NCBI GenBank assembly: GCA_040904825.1
Contig: JBBDSU010000030.1
Span: forward strand, 1 to 64,000
DNA from: JBBDSU01 sp040904825
GTDB taxonomy: Bacteria > Actinomycetota > Nitriliruptoria > Nitriliruptorales > Nitriliruptoraceae
Direction of reading: 5' to 3'
DNA length: 64,000 nucleotides
The translations under genes and the position numbers were made by a program. Position 1 is the first letter of the stretch; every line of letters begins with the position of its first letter. This document shows, one piece after another, positions 44,521 through 52,788 of the stretch. The notes beneath the pieces are model-generated. The model ran no database searches, had not been told where the DNA came from, and saw nothing but the letters and a program-made list of their open reading frames with translations.

Positions 44521-46368
44521 TCAGCTCGCCGCTTGCTGGTCATCACCTTCGTCGACGACTTCCGCATCGACGACTTCTGCATCGTCGACATCGGCGTCGT
44601 CCACGTCGGCTGTTTCGGTAGCCGCCTCATCGGCGGACGCCTGATAGATGGCCTGCGCAAGCAATTGACTCTTGGTGCCCAGCGCCTCCATCTTGGCTTT
44701 GACATCGTCGTCGTCATCGCTGTCGAGGGCACCTTTGAGATCTGTCAGTGCCTGCTCGACCTCGGCGCGGGTGGACGCGTCAAGCTTGTCGCCATGCTCC
44801 TTGAGGGTTTTGTCCGTCTGATACGCAAGGGTGTCAGCCTGGTTGCGCAGTTCCACCGCCTCCTTGCGCTTTCTGTCCTCGTCAGCGTGGACTTCGGCAT
44901 CCTTGATCATTTGCTCGATGTCGTCCTTCGGCAGCGCCGAGCCACCGGTGATCGTCATCGACTGCTCCTTGCCGGTACCCAGATCCTTGGCCGACACGTG
45001 GACGATCCCGTTGGCGTCGATGTCGAACGTCACTTCAACTTGGGGCATGCCACGCGGAGCCGGCGGGATGTCGGTCAGCATGAACTTGCCAAGCGTCTTG
45101 TTGTCGTTGACGAACTCGCGCTCACCCTGCAGCACATGGATCTCGACCGACGGCTGATTGTCATCAGCGGTGGTGAACACCTCGGACCGCTTGGTCGGGA
45201 TCGTCGTGTTGCGTTCGATGAGCTTGTGGGTGATGCCACCCTTGGTCTCGATGCCGAGTGACAATGGCGTGACATCAAGGAGCAGGACGTCTTTGACATC
45301 GCCCTTGAGCACACCCGCCTGGAGTGCGGCTCCGACGGCCACAACCTCATCAGGGTTGACACCCTTGTGAGGTTCCTTGCCACCGGTGAGGTCCTTGACC
45401 AGGTCCTGCACGGCCGGGATCCGGGTGGAACCGCCGACAAGAATGACGTGGTCAACCTTGGCGACATCGATGCCAGCGTCCTTGACAGCACGCCGGAATG
45501 GGCCCTTCAGACGATCGAACAGACCGCTGGTCAGTTCGTTGAACTTCGGGCGCGACAACGACTGTTCGAAGTGGAGCGGACCCGCGTCAGTGGCCGTCAA
45601 GAACGGCAGATTGATCGTGGTTTCCTGTGACGACGACAGTTCGATCTTGGCCTTTTCAGCCGCTTCCTTCAGGCGCTGGAGCGCCATGCGGTCGTTGGAC
45701 AGATCGACGCCGTGCTCGTTCTTGAAAGTGGCCACCATCCAGTCCATCAGGATCTGGTCCCAGTCGTCACCGCCCAGGCTCGCGTCACCTGCCGTCGACT
45801 TGACTTCAAAGACGCCATCGGCGATTTCGAGCACCGACACGTCGAACGTGCCACCGCCGAGGTCGAAGACAAGCACGGTCTGCTCTTCAGACTTTTCAAG
45901 GCCGTACGCCAGCGCGGCGGCTGTCGGCTCGGCGACAAGGCGCAGCACCTCAAGGCCGGCGATCTCGCCCGCTTCTTTGGTGGCCTGACGCTGAGCGTCG
46001 TCGAAATAGGCTGGGACCGTGATGACCGCCTGGGTCACCTCATCGCCGAGATACGACTCAGCGTCCCGCTTAAGCTTCATCAGGATGCGTGCAGAGATCT
46101 CTTGGGGCGTGTAGTTCTTGCCGTCGATCTCCGTCTTCCAGTCCTGACCCATGTGGCGCTTGACTGACCGGATAGTGCGGTCAGCGTTGGTAACCGCTTG
46201 GCGCTTGGCAACCTCACCGACGAGGACTTCGCCAGACTTCGACCATGCCACCACTGACGGCGTCGTGCGCGCACCCTCGGCATTTGCGATGACGGCGGGT
46301 TCGCCACCCTCCATCACGGAAACCACCGAGTTGGTCGTTCCGAGGTCGATCCCAACGGCCCTGGCCAT
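44521..46368 (-). CDS. dnaK: Chaperone DnaK (Hsp70)
   Basis: Hsp70 chaperone, 615 residues, the usual actinobacterial length. The N-terminus is ARAVGIDLGTTNSVVSVMEGG; VFDLGGGTFDVSVLEI and VGGSTRIPAVQDL are the other ATPase motifs; LLDVTPLSLGIETKGG opens the substrate domain. The tail is acidic (EVVDAEVVDEGDD), as usual. First gene of dnaK-grpE-dnaJ-hspR-clpB, preceded by a palindrome typical of an HspR operator. Confidence 0.98.
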   Translation of the reverse strand: MARAVGIDLGTTNSVVSVMEGGEPAVIANAEGARTTPSVVAWSKSGEVLVGEVAKRQAVTNADRTIRSVKRHMGQDWKTEIDGKNYTPQEISARILMKLKRDAESYLGDEVTQAVITVPAYFDDAQRQATKEAGEIAGLEVLRLVAEPTAAALAYGLEKSEEQTVLVFDLGGGTFDVSVLEIADGVFEVKSTAGDASLGGDDWDQILMDWMVATFKNEHGVDLSNDRMALQRLKEAAEKAKIELSSSQETTINLPFLTATDAGPLHFEQSLSRPKFNELTSGLFDRLKGPFRRAVKDAGIDVAKVDHVILVGGSTRIPAVQDLVKDLTGGKEPHKGVNPDEVVAVGAALQAGVLKGDVKDVLLLDVTPLSLGIETKGGITHKLIERNTTIPTKRSEVFTTADDNQPSVEIHVLQGEREFVNDNKTLGKFMLTDIPPAPRGMPQVEVTFDIDANGIVHVSAKDLGTGKEQSMTITGGSALPKDDIEQMIKDAEVHADEDRKRKEAVELRNQADTLAYQTDKTLKEHGDKLDASTRAEVEQALTDLKGALDSDDDDDVKAKMEALGTKSQLLAQAIYQASADEAATETADVDDADVDDAEVVDAEVVDEGDDQQAAS

Positions 46369-46504
46369 GTCGTGCTCCTCCTACGTTGTCCCGATGTCGT
46401 GCTGCCGACCCGATGTGATGGGCCAGCACTGCAACGAATGGTACGACCGTAGCCCCCGACGGCAAGCGACATGCCTGAGGCTGCATAAGAAAATATGCGT
46501 CGCT

Positions 46505-46531
46505 CCCACTCAAGTATTGTACTGGAGTGGG
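46505..46531 (-). promoter_or_regulatory. Candidate HspR operator (HAIR-like) over the dnaK promoter
   Basis: A 27-base palindrome with arms CCCACTCAAGTA and TACTGGAGTGGG (11 of 12 positions complementary) around TTG. The heptamers ACTCAAG and CTGGAGT are spaced 7 bases apart, the HAIR spacing, but in the reverse order of the published CTTGAGT-N7-ACTCAAG. On the minus strand the centre reads TACAAT, a good -10 box for dnaK about 150 bases upstream of its ATG. It is the only such palindrome I found near the operon. Confidence 0.65.
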
Positions 46532-46693
46532 CCACGTACCACGAGGCACGTACCTGGCCAACAATGCGACATGGAGGAATGGCCCAGAAGCGCCACGATG
46601 TCTTGACGGCGCGGATCTTGAACAATGCGCCCACAGATGCCGCGCCCGTCCGTGTGGGTCTGACTCGACGAACGATCCGCCCGCGATCCAGCA

Positions 46694-46716
46694 GGTGACC
46701 CGGCTACCGGGTCACC
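46694..46716. terminator. Hairpin behind the 55-residue membrane protein gene
   Basis: Perfect ten-base-pair stem GGTGACCCGG / CCGGGTCACC with loop CTA, directly after the stop codon (minus strand) at 46720. No T-run. Confidence 0.6.
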
Positions 46717-46719
46717 ACG

Positions 46720-46887
46720 TCAGTGGTGGTCATCGACCGGTTCCACGGGCCTGGGGGCGGGCCGCCAGTCTCGGGGCAACGGACGACCCCGCGCATCCAG
46801 GCGCTCGCGATATGGCCAAAAATCCAACAGCAACGAGAATGGCAGCAGCACGACGAAGATCAGCACCACCATCTGCCAGGTTGCCAT
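46720..46887 (-). CDS. Small single-helix membrane protein, 55 residues
   Basis: A short gene with ATG 46887 and AGGAGC six bases upstream. The product has one hydrophobic helix (VVLIFVVLLPFSLLLDFW, about 7-24), then a basic/proline-rich cytoplasmic tail (PYRERLDARGRPLPRD) ending DDHH. A hairpin follows the stop. No family recognised. It stands alone between dnaK and a dehydrogenase gene. Confidence 0.65.
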   Translation of the reverse strand: MATWQMVVLIFVVLLPFSLLLDFWPYRERLDARGRPLPRDWRPAPRPVEPVDDHH

Positions 46888-47042
46888 TGATTGCTCCTAA
46901 TTCTGCCCACCGGCTGCAGCCAGTATGCCGTCATCCGGCGCACACCGCCCAGCAGGTCGCTCCGCCGGCAACGCCGCCCTACAGCCAATCTCATCGGTGA
47001 TGACCCTCTGTTTGGTCCCGCTCCGGTGGTCGCATCGGCACG

Positions 47043-47927
47043 TCACTGCAGCTCGACACCTGCGCGTTGTTCTGCCAGGCGCACTGCCTCGACATGGTCA
47101 GCCTGTTCCCCAACGATCTCCGTAACCTCAGCAGTCAACTGGCGTGCCAGTTCGAGCACCGGGGCGGCGACACCGAGTTCGGCGATGAGCTGTCCCGCCA
47201 GACGCACGTCTTTGTTGAGCAACCCGAGCGCGAACGTCAAGGGGAACTCGCGGCTCGTCGCGCGCGACATGAGGTTCTCGGTGACAAACGACCGGCCCGT
47301 CGCCCCATTGATGACATCAAGTGCGGTCGATGCTGATACCCCGTAGCGCGCCAACACCGTCAAGCCTTCAGCGGCGGCCTGCAAGCTCGTCGCGAGCAGC
47401 GCCTGGTTGATCGCCTTGACGGCCATGCCCGCACCTACATCACCGACGCGGACGACATTGGCGGCAACGGCATCCAGCACTGGCCGCACTTCGTCGATCG
47501 CCTCCTGGCTGCCACCGATCATCACGGTCAAGGTGCCGGCCTCAGCGCCTGCAGTCCCTCCCGACACCGGCGCATCGAGGTAGGTCACCCCGTGTTCAGC
47601 CAAGGACTCCGCGATGCGCTGACTTCCCACGGGATCTCCCGAGGTGTGGTCGAGCCACACGGTGCCTCTCGCGAGCTCGGGTCCCAGCTGGCCAACGATC
47701 TGAGCAACCTCAACGTCGGTGGGCAGGCAGGAACACACGACCTGCACGTCCGCGAGATCTGCCAGGTCGGTCACGGCTGAAGTGCCGTGCTGCGCCGCGT
47801 GGTCATCGGCAACAGCAGACGTGCGGTTCCAGACCTTCGTCGGGAATGCTCGGGCGAGGTTGGCCGCCATCGGTCGTCCCATCGCGCCAAGCCCCAGGTA
47901 TGCCACCTTCATTGTCGACTGATCCAT
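47043..47927 (-). CDS. 3-hydroxyisobutyrate dehydrogenase-family oxidoreductase
   Basis: NAD(P)-dependent oxidoreductase of the beta-hydroxyacid dehydrogenase family, 294 residues from ATG 47927 (GGGAGC upstream). The Rossmann motif is VAYLGLGAMGRPMAANLA; the substrate motif is YLDAPVSGGTAGAEAGTLT; the catalytic lysine is in GMAVKAINQALLA. Members act on 3-hydroxyisobutyrate, tartronate semialdehyde or glyoxylate-type substrates; which one is not readable. Confidence 0.9.
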   Translation of the reverse strand: MDQSTMKVAYLGLGAMGRPMAANLARAFPTKVWNRTSAVADDHAAQHGTSAVTDLADLADVQVVCSCLPTDVEVAQIVGQLGPELARGTVWLDHTSGDPVGSQRIAESLAEHGVTYLDAPVSGGTAGAEAGTLTVMIGGSQEAIDEVRPVLDAVAANVVRVGDVGAGMAVKAINQALLATSLQAAAEGLTVLARYGVSASTALDVINGATGRSFVTENLMSRATSREFPLTFALGLLNKDVRLAGQLIAELGVAAPVLELARQLTAEVTEIVGEQADHVEAVRLAEQRAGVELQ

Positions 47928-48225
47928 GACGCTCCCAATTCTCCTCGTCGGCACCGCCTGTGTTGCGCGAGCGAACTCGGGCCGTGACATTCGCCCCGCA
48001 CTGCCGATATCAACCTACTCGCGACCGCCCGCCGATCCAGCGAACCTGGGCGCCATCAGTGACCAGTGACCCAGGCAGCAACGGGTCCCTTGTAGGCGGC
48101 CGTCGCGTGCCGCACCAACCAGCACCAGGCTGCGCCGACCAGAGTCGGCCGCCTAGACTTCGGCGATATCGCGAGCCGGGCCTTAAGAATGTTCGGCCGG
48201 TTCATCGTTGGGAGGGACGCCAATC

Positions 48226-50421
48226 GTGGATGCTGAACTGATGCTCACGGTATTCCGCATCGTTGTCGGCACTGCCGTCATCGCCATCTTCGGAGCATGG
48301 GCGATACGCCGCGGGATGTTCCTTTTCAACCTCGTGAAAGCGGCTCGCCCCAACCCTGAACGCAACATCCGCGCAGCGTTGAATGCCAACCTCAAGCGGG
48401 CGCTCGTCAACATCTTCGGCAACCGCAAGCTGCTGCGGTGGAGCTTGCCCGGGATCGCACACTTCTGGGTCATGTGGGCATTTTTCGTGCTGCAGACGAC
48501 CCTGCTGGAAGCAGCTGGCGAGCTCTATATCGGACCCGAATTCCAGTTGCCGCTGCTCAATTCCATCTCGATCGCGGGCGTGACCGCCTACGACGTGCTC
48601 GGATTCTCCCAGGATTCGCTCGGGCTGCTGTCGATGGTCGGCATCGTCATCTTCGCCACCATCCGCCTGACGCAGCATCCCCGCACCCGCGGGCGCCAGT
48701 CCCGGTTCGCCGGTTCGAACCTCAATCAGGGATGGTGGGTGCTGGCGGCCGAAACACTCGTGATCTGGACCATCTGGGTCGCGCACGGTGTGCGGTTCGC
48801 CGAGAACCACGCTCCGACGGAAGCAGCGTTCATATCCCGGCTCTTCGGCGACGCACTGGTCGGCATCGACCCGCTGATGCTCGCGTGGATCGGTGCGCTC
48901 AACCTCGTCGTCCACCTCGCGATCGTCGGTGGCTTCCTGGTGTTCACCTTGCACTCAAAGCACCTGCACATCATCACGATCGCCTTCCAGGAGCTCACCC
49001 GCGACCCCAAGCGAGCCAAAGCACTCGGCCCGCTCGACACCGAGCTCATCGACATGGACGCCATGGACGAGGACACGGTGCTCGGCGTCGGCGCCATCGA
49101 GCAGTTCACGTTCGACAAGTTCCTCGACTTCGCAACCTGCACCGAATGCGGCCGCTGCCAATCACAGTGCCCCGCGTGGAACACGAACAAGCCACTGAGC
49201 CCCAAGCTGCTGATTCAAGACCTGCGCGACCACATGTACGCCAAGGGCCCCTTCCTCCTCGGCAAGATCGACGAGGCCGAAGCTGGCGATGTCATCAACA
49301 TTCCCCTGGTCGGGGACGCACCTGGCGAAGCAGCCGTCATCGACTACGACGTGCTGTGGTCATGCACCACCTGCGGAGCGTGTGTCGAGGAATGCCCGGT
49401 CGACATCCAGCACGTCGACACCATCGTTGAGATGCGGCGTTACAAGGCCATGATGGAATCCAGCTTCCCGCAGGAAGCCGGCGTGATGCTGCGCAACATC
49501 GAAAACTCCGGCGACCCGTGGGGGGTCGGTCAGTCCAAGCGCGAAGAGTGGACCGAAAAGCTCGACTTCGAAATCCCACGTGCGGTGCCGGGGACCGAAC
49601 TCGACCCGGAGATCGATCATCTGCTGTGGGTCGGCTGCTCCGGTGCCGTCGACGACCGTTCCCGCAAGGTGACGGTCTCGATCGCCCAACTCCTGCACGA
49701 TGCCGGCGTGAAGTTCGCAATTCTCGGCAACAACGAGACGTGCACCGGCGATTCGCCACGTCGCCTCGGGATGGAATATCTGTTCCAGATGCTCGCCCAG
49801 CAGAACGTCGAGACCCTCAACAGCATCGGAGCCGACAAGCGCACGATCATCACCCGGTGCGCTCACTGCTTCAACGCCCTGAAGAACGAGTATCCCGACT
49901 TCGACGGCCACTTCGAGGTGGTCCACCACAGTCAGGTGCTCTCGCGCCTCGTTGACGACGGCAGGATTGTCGTGACCGGCGAACTCGCCAAGCGGGTCAC
50001 CTACCACGACCCGTGTTACCTCGGCCGCCACAACGAGGTGTACGACGATCCACGCGCGACCATCAGTGCGGTCCCTGGCGTCGATGCTGTGGAGATGGAG
50101 CGCAGCCGCTCGAACGGGTTCTGCTGTGGCGCGGGTGGCGCTCGCATGTGGATGGAAGAGACCATCGGCACCCGGGTCAACAACAACCGGGTCGACGAAG
50201 CCGTCGATACCGGTGCCGACATCATCGCCACGGGTTGTCCGTTCTGCGTCACGATGTTGTCCGACGGCGTTGCCGAGAAGGTCGGCCAGGGCTCGCTCAG
50301 CGACGGACAGGTCGAAGTCCTCGACATTGCCGAGGTGCTGTCCCGTGGCCGGGTACTGGCCCCTGCCCACCAGTCAACCAAGACGCAGGCCAGCGACGCG
50401 GAGCCGGCCGATTCGCCGTGA
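48226..50421 (+). CDS. EtfD-like membrane FeS oxidoreductase (heterodisulfide reductase-type)
   Basis: Membrane protein that, by similarity to mycobacterial EtfD, should pass electrons from electron-transferring flavoprotein of fatty acid oxidation into the quinone pool. 731 residues from GTG 48226 behind GGGAGGGA. Residues about 1-265 hold five to six hydrophobic helices like the nitrate reductase gamma domain. Two 4Fe-4S motifs follow (CTECGRCQSQCP and CTTCGACVEECP). Then two cysteine-rich CCG-type domains (CAHCFN and CYLGRH; GFCCGAGG and CPFC). Its stop overlaps the next gene by 4 bases. Confidence 0.9.
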   Translation: MDAELMLTVFRIVVGTAVIAIFGAWAIRRGMFLFNLVKAARPNPERNIRAALNANLKRALVNIFGNRKLLRWSLPGIAHFWVMWAFFVLQTTLLEAAGELYIGPEFQLPLLNSISIAGVTAYDVLGFSQDSLGLLSMVGIVIFATIRLTQHPRTRGRQSRFAGSNLNQGWWVLAAETLVIWTIWVAHGVRFAENHAPTEAAFISRLFGDALVGIDPLMLAWIGALNLVVHLAIVGGFLVFTLHSKHLHIITIAFQELTRDPKRAKALGPLDTELIDMDAMDEDTVLGVGAIEQFTFDKFLDFATCTECGRCQSQCPAWNTNKPLSPKLLIQDLRDHMYAKGPFLLGKIDEAEAGDVINIPLVGDAPGEAAVIDYDVLWSCTTCGACVEECPVDIQHVDTIVEMRRYKAMMESSFPQEAGVMLRNIENSGDPWGVGQSKREEWTEKLDFEIPRAVPGTELDPEIDHLLWVGCSGAVDDRSRKVTVSIAQLLHDAGVKFAILGNNETCTGDSPRRLGMEYLFQMLAQQNVETLNSIGADKRTIITRCAHCFNALKNEYPDFDGHFEVVHHSQVLSRLVDDGRIVVTGELAKRVTYHDPCYLGRHNEVYDDPRATISAVPGVDAVEMERSRSNGFCCGAGGARMWMEETIGTRVNNNRVDEAVDTGADIIATGCPFCVTMLSDGVAEKVGQGSLSDGQVEVLDIAEVLSRGRVLAPAHQSTKTQASDAEPADSP

Positions 50422-51257
50422 CCGAGCGCCCCGATCGCACCGACCCACAAAGCCGCGCCTCGCGAGACAGCCAGGCGACGCCGGCCCCCGGTGCCGCACC
50501 TTCGACTGATCAGTCACCGTCAGCACAGATGGACCGAGCCGACCGGGTGGCTGAGCGGCTGGCGGTGCCTGTCCTCGTTGCGGCGCTGGCGTCGGTTCCG
50601 GCTGTGTTCCTCACGCTTGCCGCCGACCCATGGGCAACCGTGGGCAGTGGTCTCAACACCCTGTCGGGCGCGGTCCTGATCGCCGAGACCATCGTCCTGC
50701 TCGCCGTGGCTGACGACCGGCGGGCATGGATCCGCCGCAACAAGTGGCTGGTAGGACTCACGCTGGCCATCATTCCAGCCGTGGTGTTCGCGATTGGTCC
50801 TGTTCAACTCTTGAGGCTCGTACGGGTATTCGGTGCTCTGAGAATCATCCGGGTGGGACGCATCCTCAAGGCTGGCAAGATCGTCCGGCAGCGGCATGGG
50901 CTTGATCAGACGTGGCAACGCGTGATCGGGGCCGGTATCACGCTGCTGTGTGCAGCATTCGTCGCGCTCGTCTTGATCGATCCGACATCGGTGAGCCGAC
51001 AGGCGCTCGATGAAGCCGGTCAGCGGCTGGGATGGATCGGTGTCGCCGTCGCAGGGATCCTGCTGGCGGGGGCAACATTCATCGTGCGTCAGCAACGTGA
51101 TCGTGACCGAGCCGACAAATCCACTGGCCAAGAAGCCGGGCCTGAGCCAGCCGCAGAACCCGCACCAAAGGCAGGCACAGAAGCCGGGCGAGCTGGAGAC
51201 CCAGCAATCGGCCTACCGGATCAACCCGATGCCACCACCCGTCGACAGGAGCCGTGA
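50418..51257 (+). CDS. Voltage-sensor-like membrane protein without a pore filter
   Basis: 279 residues from GTG 50418, which overlaps the EtfD-like stop (GTGA). After a polar lead of about 40 residues come hydrophobic helices. The fourth is followed by an arginine-rich segment, LLRLVRVFGALRIIRVGRIL, continuing KAGKIVRQR, with positive residues about every three positions, as in the S4 helix of voltage-gated channels. Two more helices follow, but no TVGYG-type filter or pore loop is between them. The tail is Pro/Ala/Glu-rich. The likely reading is an S1-S4-like domain. The role is unknown; gene coupling suggests a link with EtfD or LemA. Confidence 0.65.
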   Translation: MTERPDRTDPQSRASRDSQATPAPGAAPSTDQSPSAQMDRADRVAERLAVPVLVAALASVPAVFLTLAADPWATVGSGLNTLSGAVLIAETIVLLAVADDRRAWIRRNKWLVGLTLAIIPAVVFAIGPVQLLRLVRVFGALRIIRVGRILKAGKIVRQRHGLDQTWQRVIGAGITLLCAAFVALVLIDPTSVSRQALDEAGQRLGWIGVAVAGILLAGATFIVRQQRDRDRADKSTGQEAGPEPAAEPAPKAGTEAGRAGDPAIGLPDQPDATTRRQEP

Positions 51258-51820
51258 TGGAGATCGTCGTCATCGTTGTCAACGTGCTGTTGATCGCTGC
51301 GATCATCCTCTACAACCGGCTGATCCGCGCCAAAGTACGGGTCAGGCAGGCCTGGGCGCAGGTCGCGGTCCAACTCCAGCGACGCCACGACCTGATCCCC
51401 AATCTTGTCGGTGCGGTGAAGGGCTACGCCGCACACGAACGGCAGGTGCTTGAAGACGTCACGCGGACGCGTGCGGCGGCCTTGCAGGCTTCCGCGGCTG
51501 ATCGCGCCAACGCCGAAGACGCCTTCGAAGCATCGCTCGGCCGGTTGCTGCTGTTGGCCGAGAACTACCCCGACCTCAAGGCTGATGCGAACTTTCGCGC
51601 TCTGCAGCAGCAGCTGACCGAAACCGACGATCGCATCGCGTTCGCCCGCGACTTCGCCACCAGCCGGGTCGCCCACTACCGCAAGTTGACCACCACGTGG
51701 CCAGGAAACCTCGTTGCTGGGCTCTTCCGGTTCCCACGCGAGGAGATGTTCGCCCTTGATGATCCACGGGCCGCTGCCGCACCCGACACAAAGATCGGCC
51801 GTCGCGTCGGACGCAAGTAG
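51257..51820 (+). CDS. LemA-family protein
   Basis: 187 residues from ATG 51257, which overlaps the preceding stop (TGATG) and has AGGAG five bases upstream. One N-terminal hydrophobic helix, then the LemA signature AWAQVAVQLQRRHDLIPNLV and long helices; NYPDLKADANFRALQQQLTETDDRIAFARD is the conserved second half, here given only to show the order of motifs PDLKA, QLTETDD and IAFAR. Function in bacteria is unclear. LemA often neighbours DUF2207 or TPM proteins; a DUF2207 gene lies 7 kb downstream. Confidence 0.9.
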   Translation: MEIVVIVVNVLLIAAIILYNRLIRAKVRVRQAWAQVAVQLQRRHDLIPNLVGAVKGYAAHERQVLEDVTRTRAAALQASAADRANAEDAFEASLGRLLLLAENYPDLKADANFRALQQQLTETDDRIAFARDFATSRVAHYRKLTTTWPGNLVAGLFRFPREEMFALDDPRAAAAPDTKIGRRVGRK

Positions 51821-51918
51821 AACCCAGCCTCATCAACACCCGCGCCAAATTCAGGCACGCGTGCATGGCGTGGCTCGTCATCGTCACCACACACTCCACG
51901 ATCCAGTCACGCATTTGT

Positions 51919-51936
51919 GTCAAAAAAATTGTTGAC
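51919..51936. promoter_or_regulatory. A/T-rich inverted repeat upstream of the GntR regulator
   Basis: GTCAA (51919-51923) and TTGAC (51932-51936) form an inverted repeat with an 8-base A/T spacer in otherwise GC-rich DNA. TTGACC at 51932-51937 could be a -35 box. It could be an operator for the FCD-type regulator at 52055. No clear -10 box at the right spacing was found. Confidence 0.35.
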
Positions 51937-52054
51937 CATTATGTCGACGATCTAGTAAACCTTCCTAGTCTCGCAGTGAGAGCGCGCGGCATCGCGCCTG
52001 CTGCAACATCCCTTGGCGGGGTATTCGATAGTCCAGATCGGTTGGGAGGCCTCG

Positions 52055-52705
52055 GTGGGACAGACCACCTCGACGGACGGCATCGTTGCCGTGCTGCGCG
52101 ATCGCATCGCGGCACACCAACTTGCTCCTGGCAGCCGGCTGCGCGAGCACGATCTCGTCAATGAATTCGGATCATCCCGTGCCCGGATCCGGGAGGTGCT
52201 CAGTGCGCTCGAAGAGCGTGGGCTGATCGAACGCATCCCCAATCGAGGAGCAGTCGTCATCCGGTTGGAGCCCGCTCAAGTGCTCGAGCTCTTTAACGTC
52301 CGCGAAGTCCTCGAAGGACTTGCTGTTCGCCTCGCAACAGAGCACCAACCACCCGAATCATGGCAAGACCTCGTCGATCTGTTTGCCGGGCCAATGCACC
52401 AGGCGATCGAATCCAACGATTTCGAGGCCTACATCGACGGGCTGGCGACGTTGCGGGCCCGCATGATCTCCGGCGCCGATTCACCGCTGTTGACGAGCTT
52501 GCTCGACCGCATCCACGACCAGACTCGGGTGCTGATCCGACGCCTGGTGATTCTTCCCGGCCGCGCCAGCCAAGGACTCGCCGAGCACGGCGAGATGCTC
52601 GCCGCCATGCGAGCCGGCGAGGCCGAGCGAGCCGAAGAACTCAAGCGTGCCAACATCCGATCGTCGCGAGCAACGTTCGATACCTACCAGCATTTCGTCC
52701 TGTGA
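52055..52705 (+). CDS. GntR-family regulator, FCD (FadR) subfamily
   Basis: 216 residues from GTG 52055; GGGAGG lies five bases upstream, better than the TTG at 52013. Winged helix near residues 10-70 (LREHDLVNEFGSSRARIREVL, cut here as LREHDLVNEF and SSRARIREVL; then GLIERIPNRGAVVI). The C-terminal FCD domain starts at LFNVREVLEGLAVRLA and includes an HGEMLAAMRAGE motif, where FCD proteins bind a metal and a small acid. Directly in front of the carboxylase genes; likely their regulator, with an organic acid or acyl-CoA as effector. Confidence 0.9.
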   Translation: MGQTTSTDGIVAVLRDRIAAHQLAPGSRLREHDLVNEFGSSRARIREVLSALEERGLIERIPNRGAVVIRLEPAQVLELFNVREVLEGLAVRLATEHQPPESWQDLVDLFAGPMHQAIESNDFEAYIDGLATLRARMISGADSPLLTSLLDRIHDQTRVLIRRLVILPGRASQGLAEHGEMLAAMRAGEAERAEELKRANIRSSRATFDTYQHFVL

Positions 52706-52788
52706 AGCGCCACGGTGTCCACACGTTCAGGCTCGTACCAGATCCACCCACCATGCCACTGACCCACTGAACCGGCAGAGGCCCCCAC

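Noticed and set aside
51821..52054. tRNA, riboswitch or other RNA before the GntR regulator
   Set aside because: I found no cloverleaf or known riboswitch core; only the A/T-rich inverted repeat stands out.
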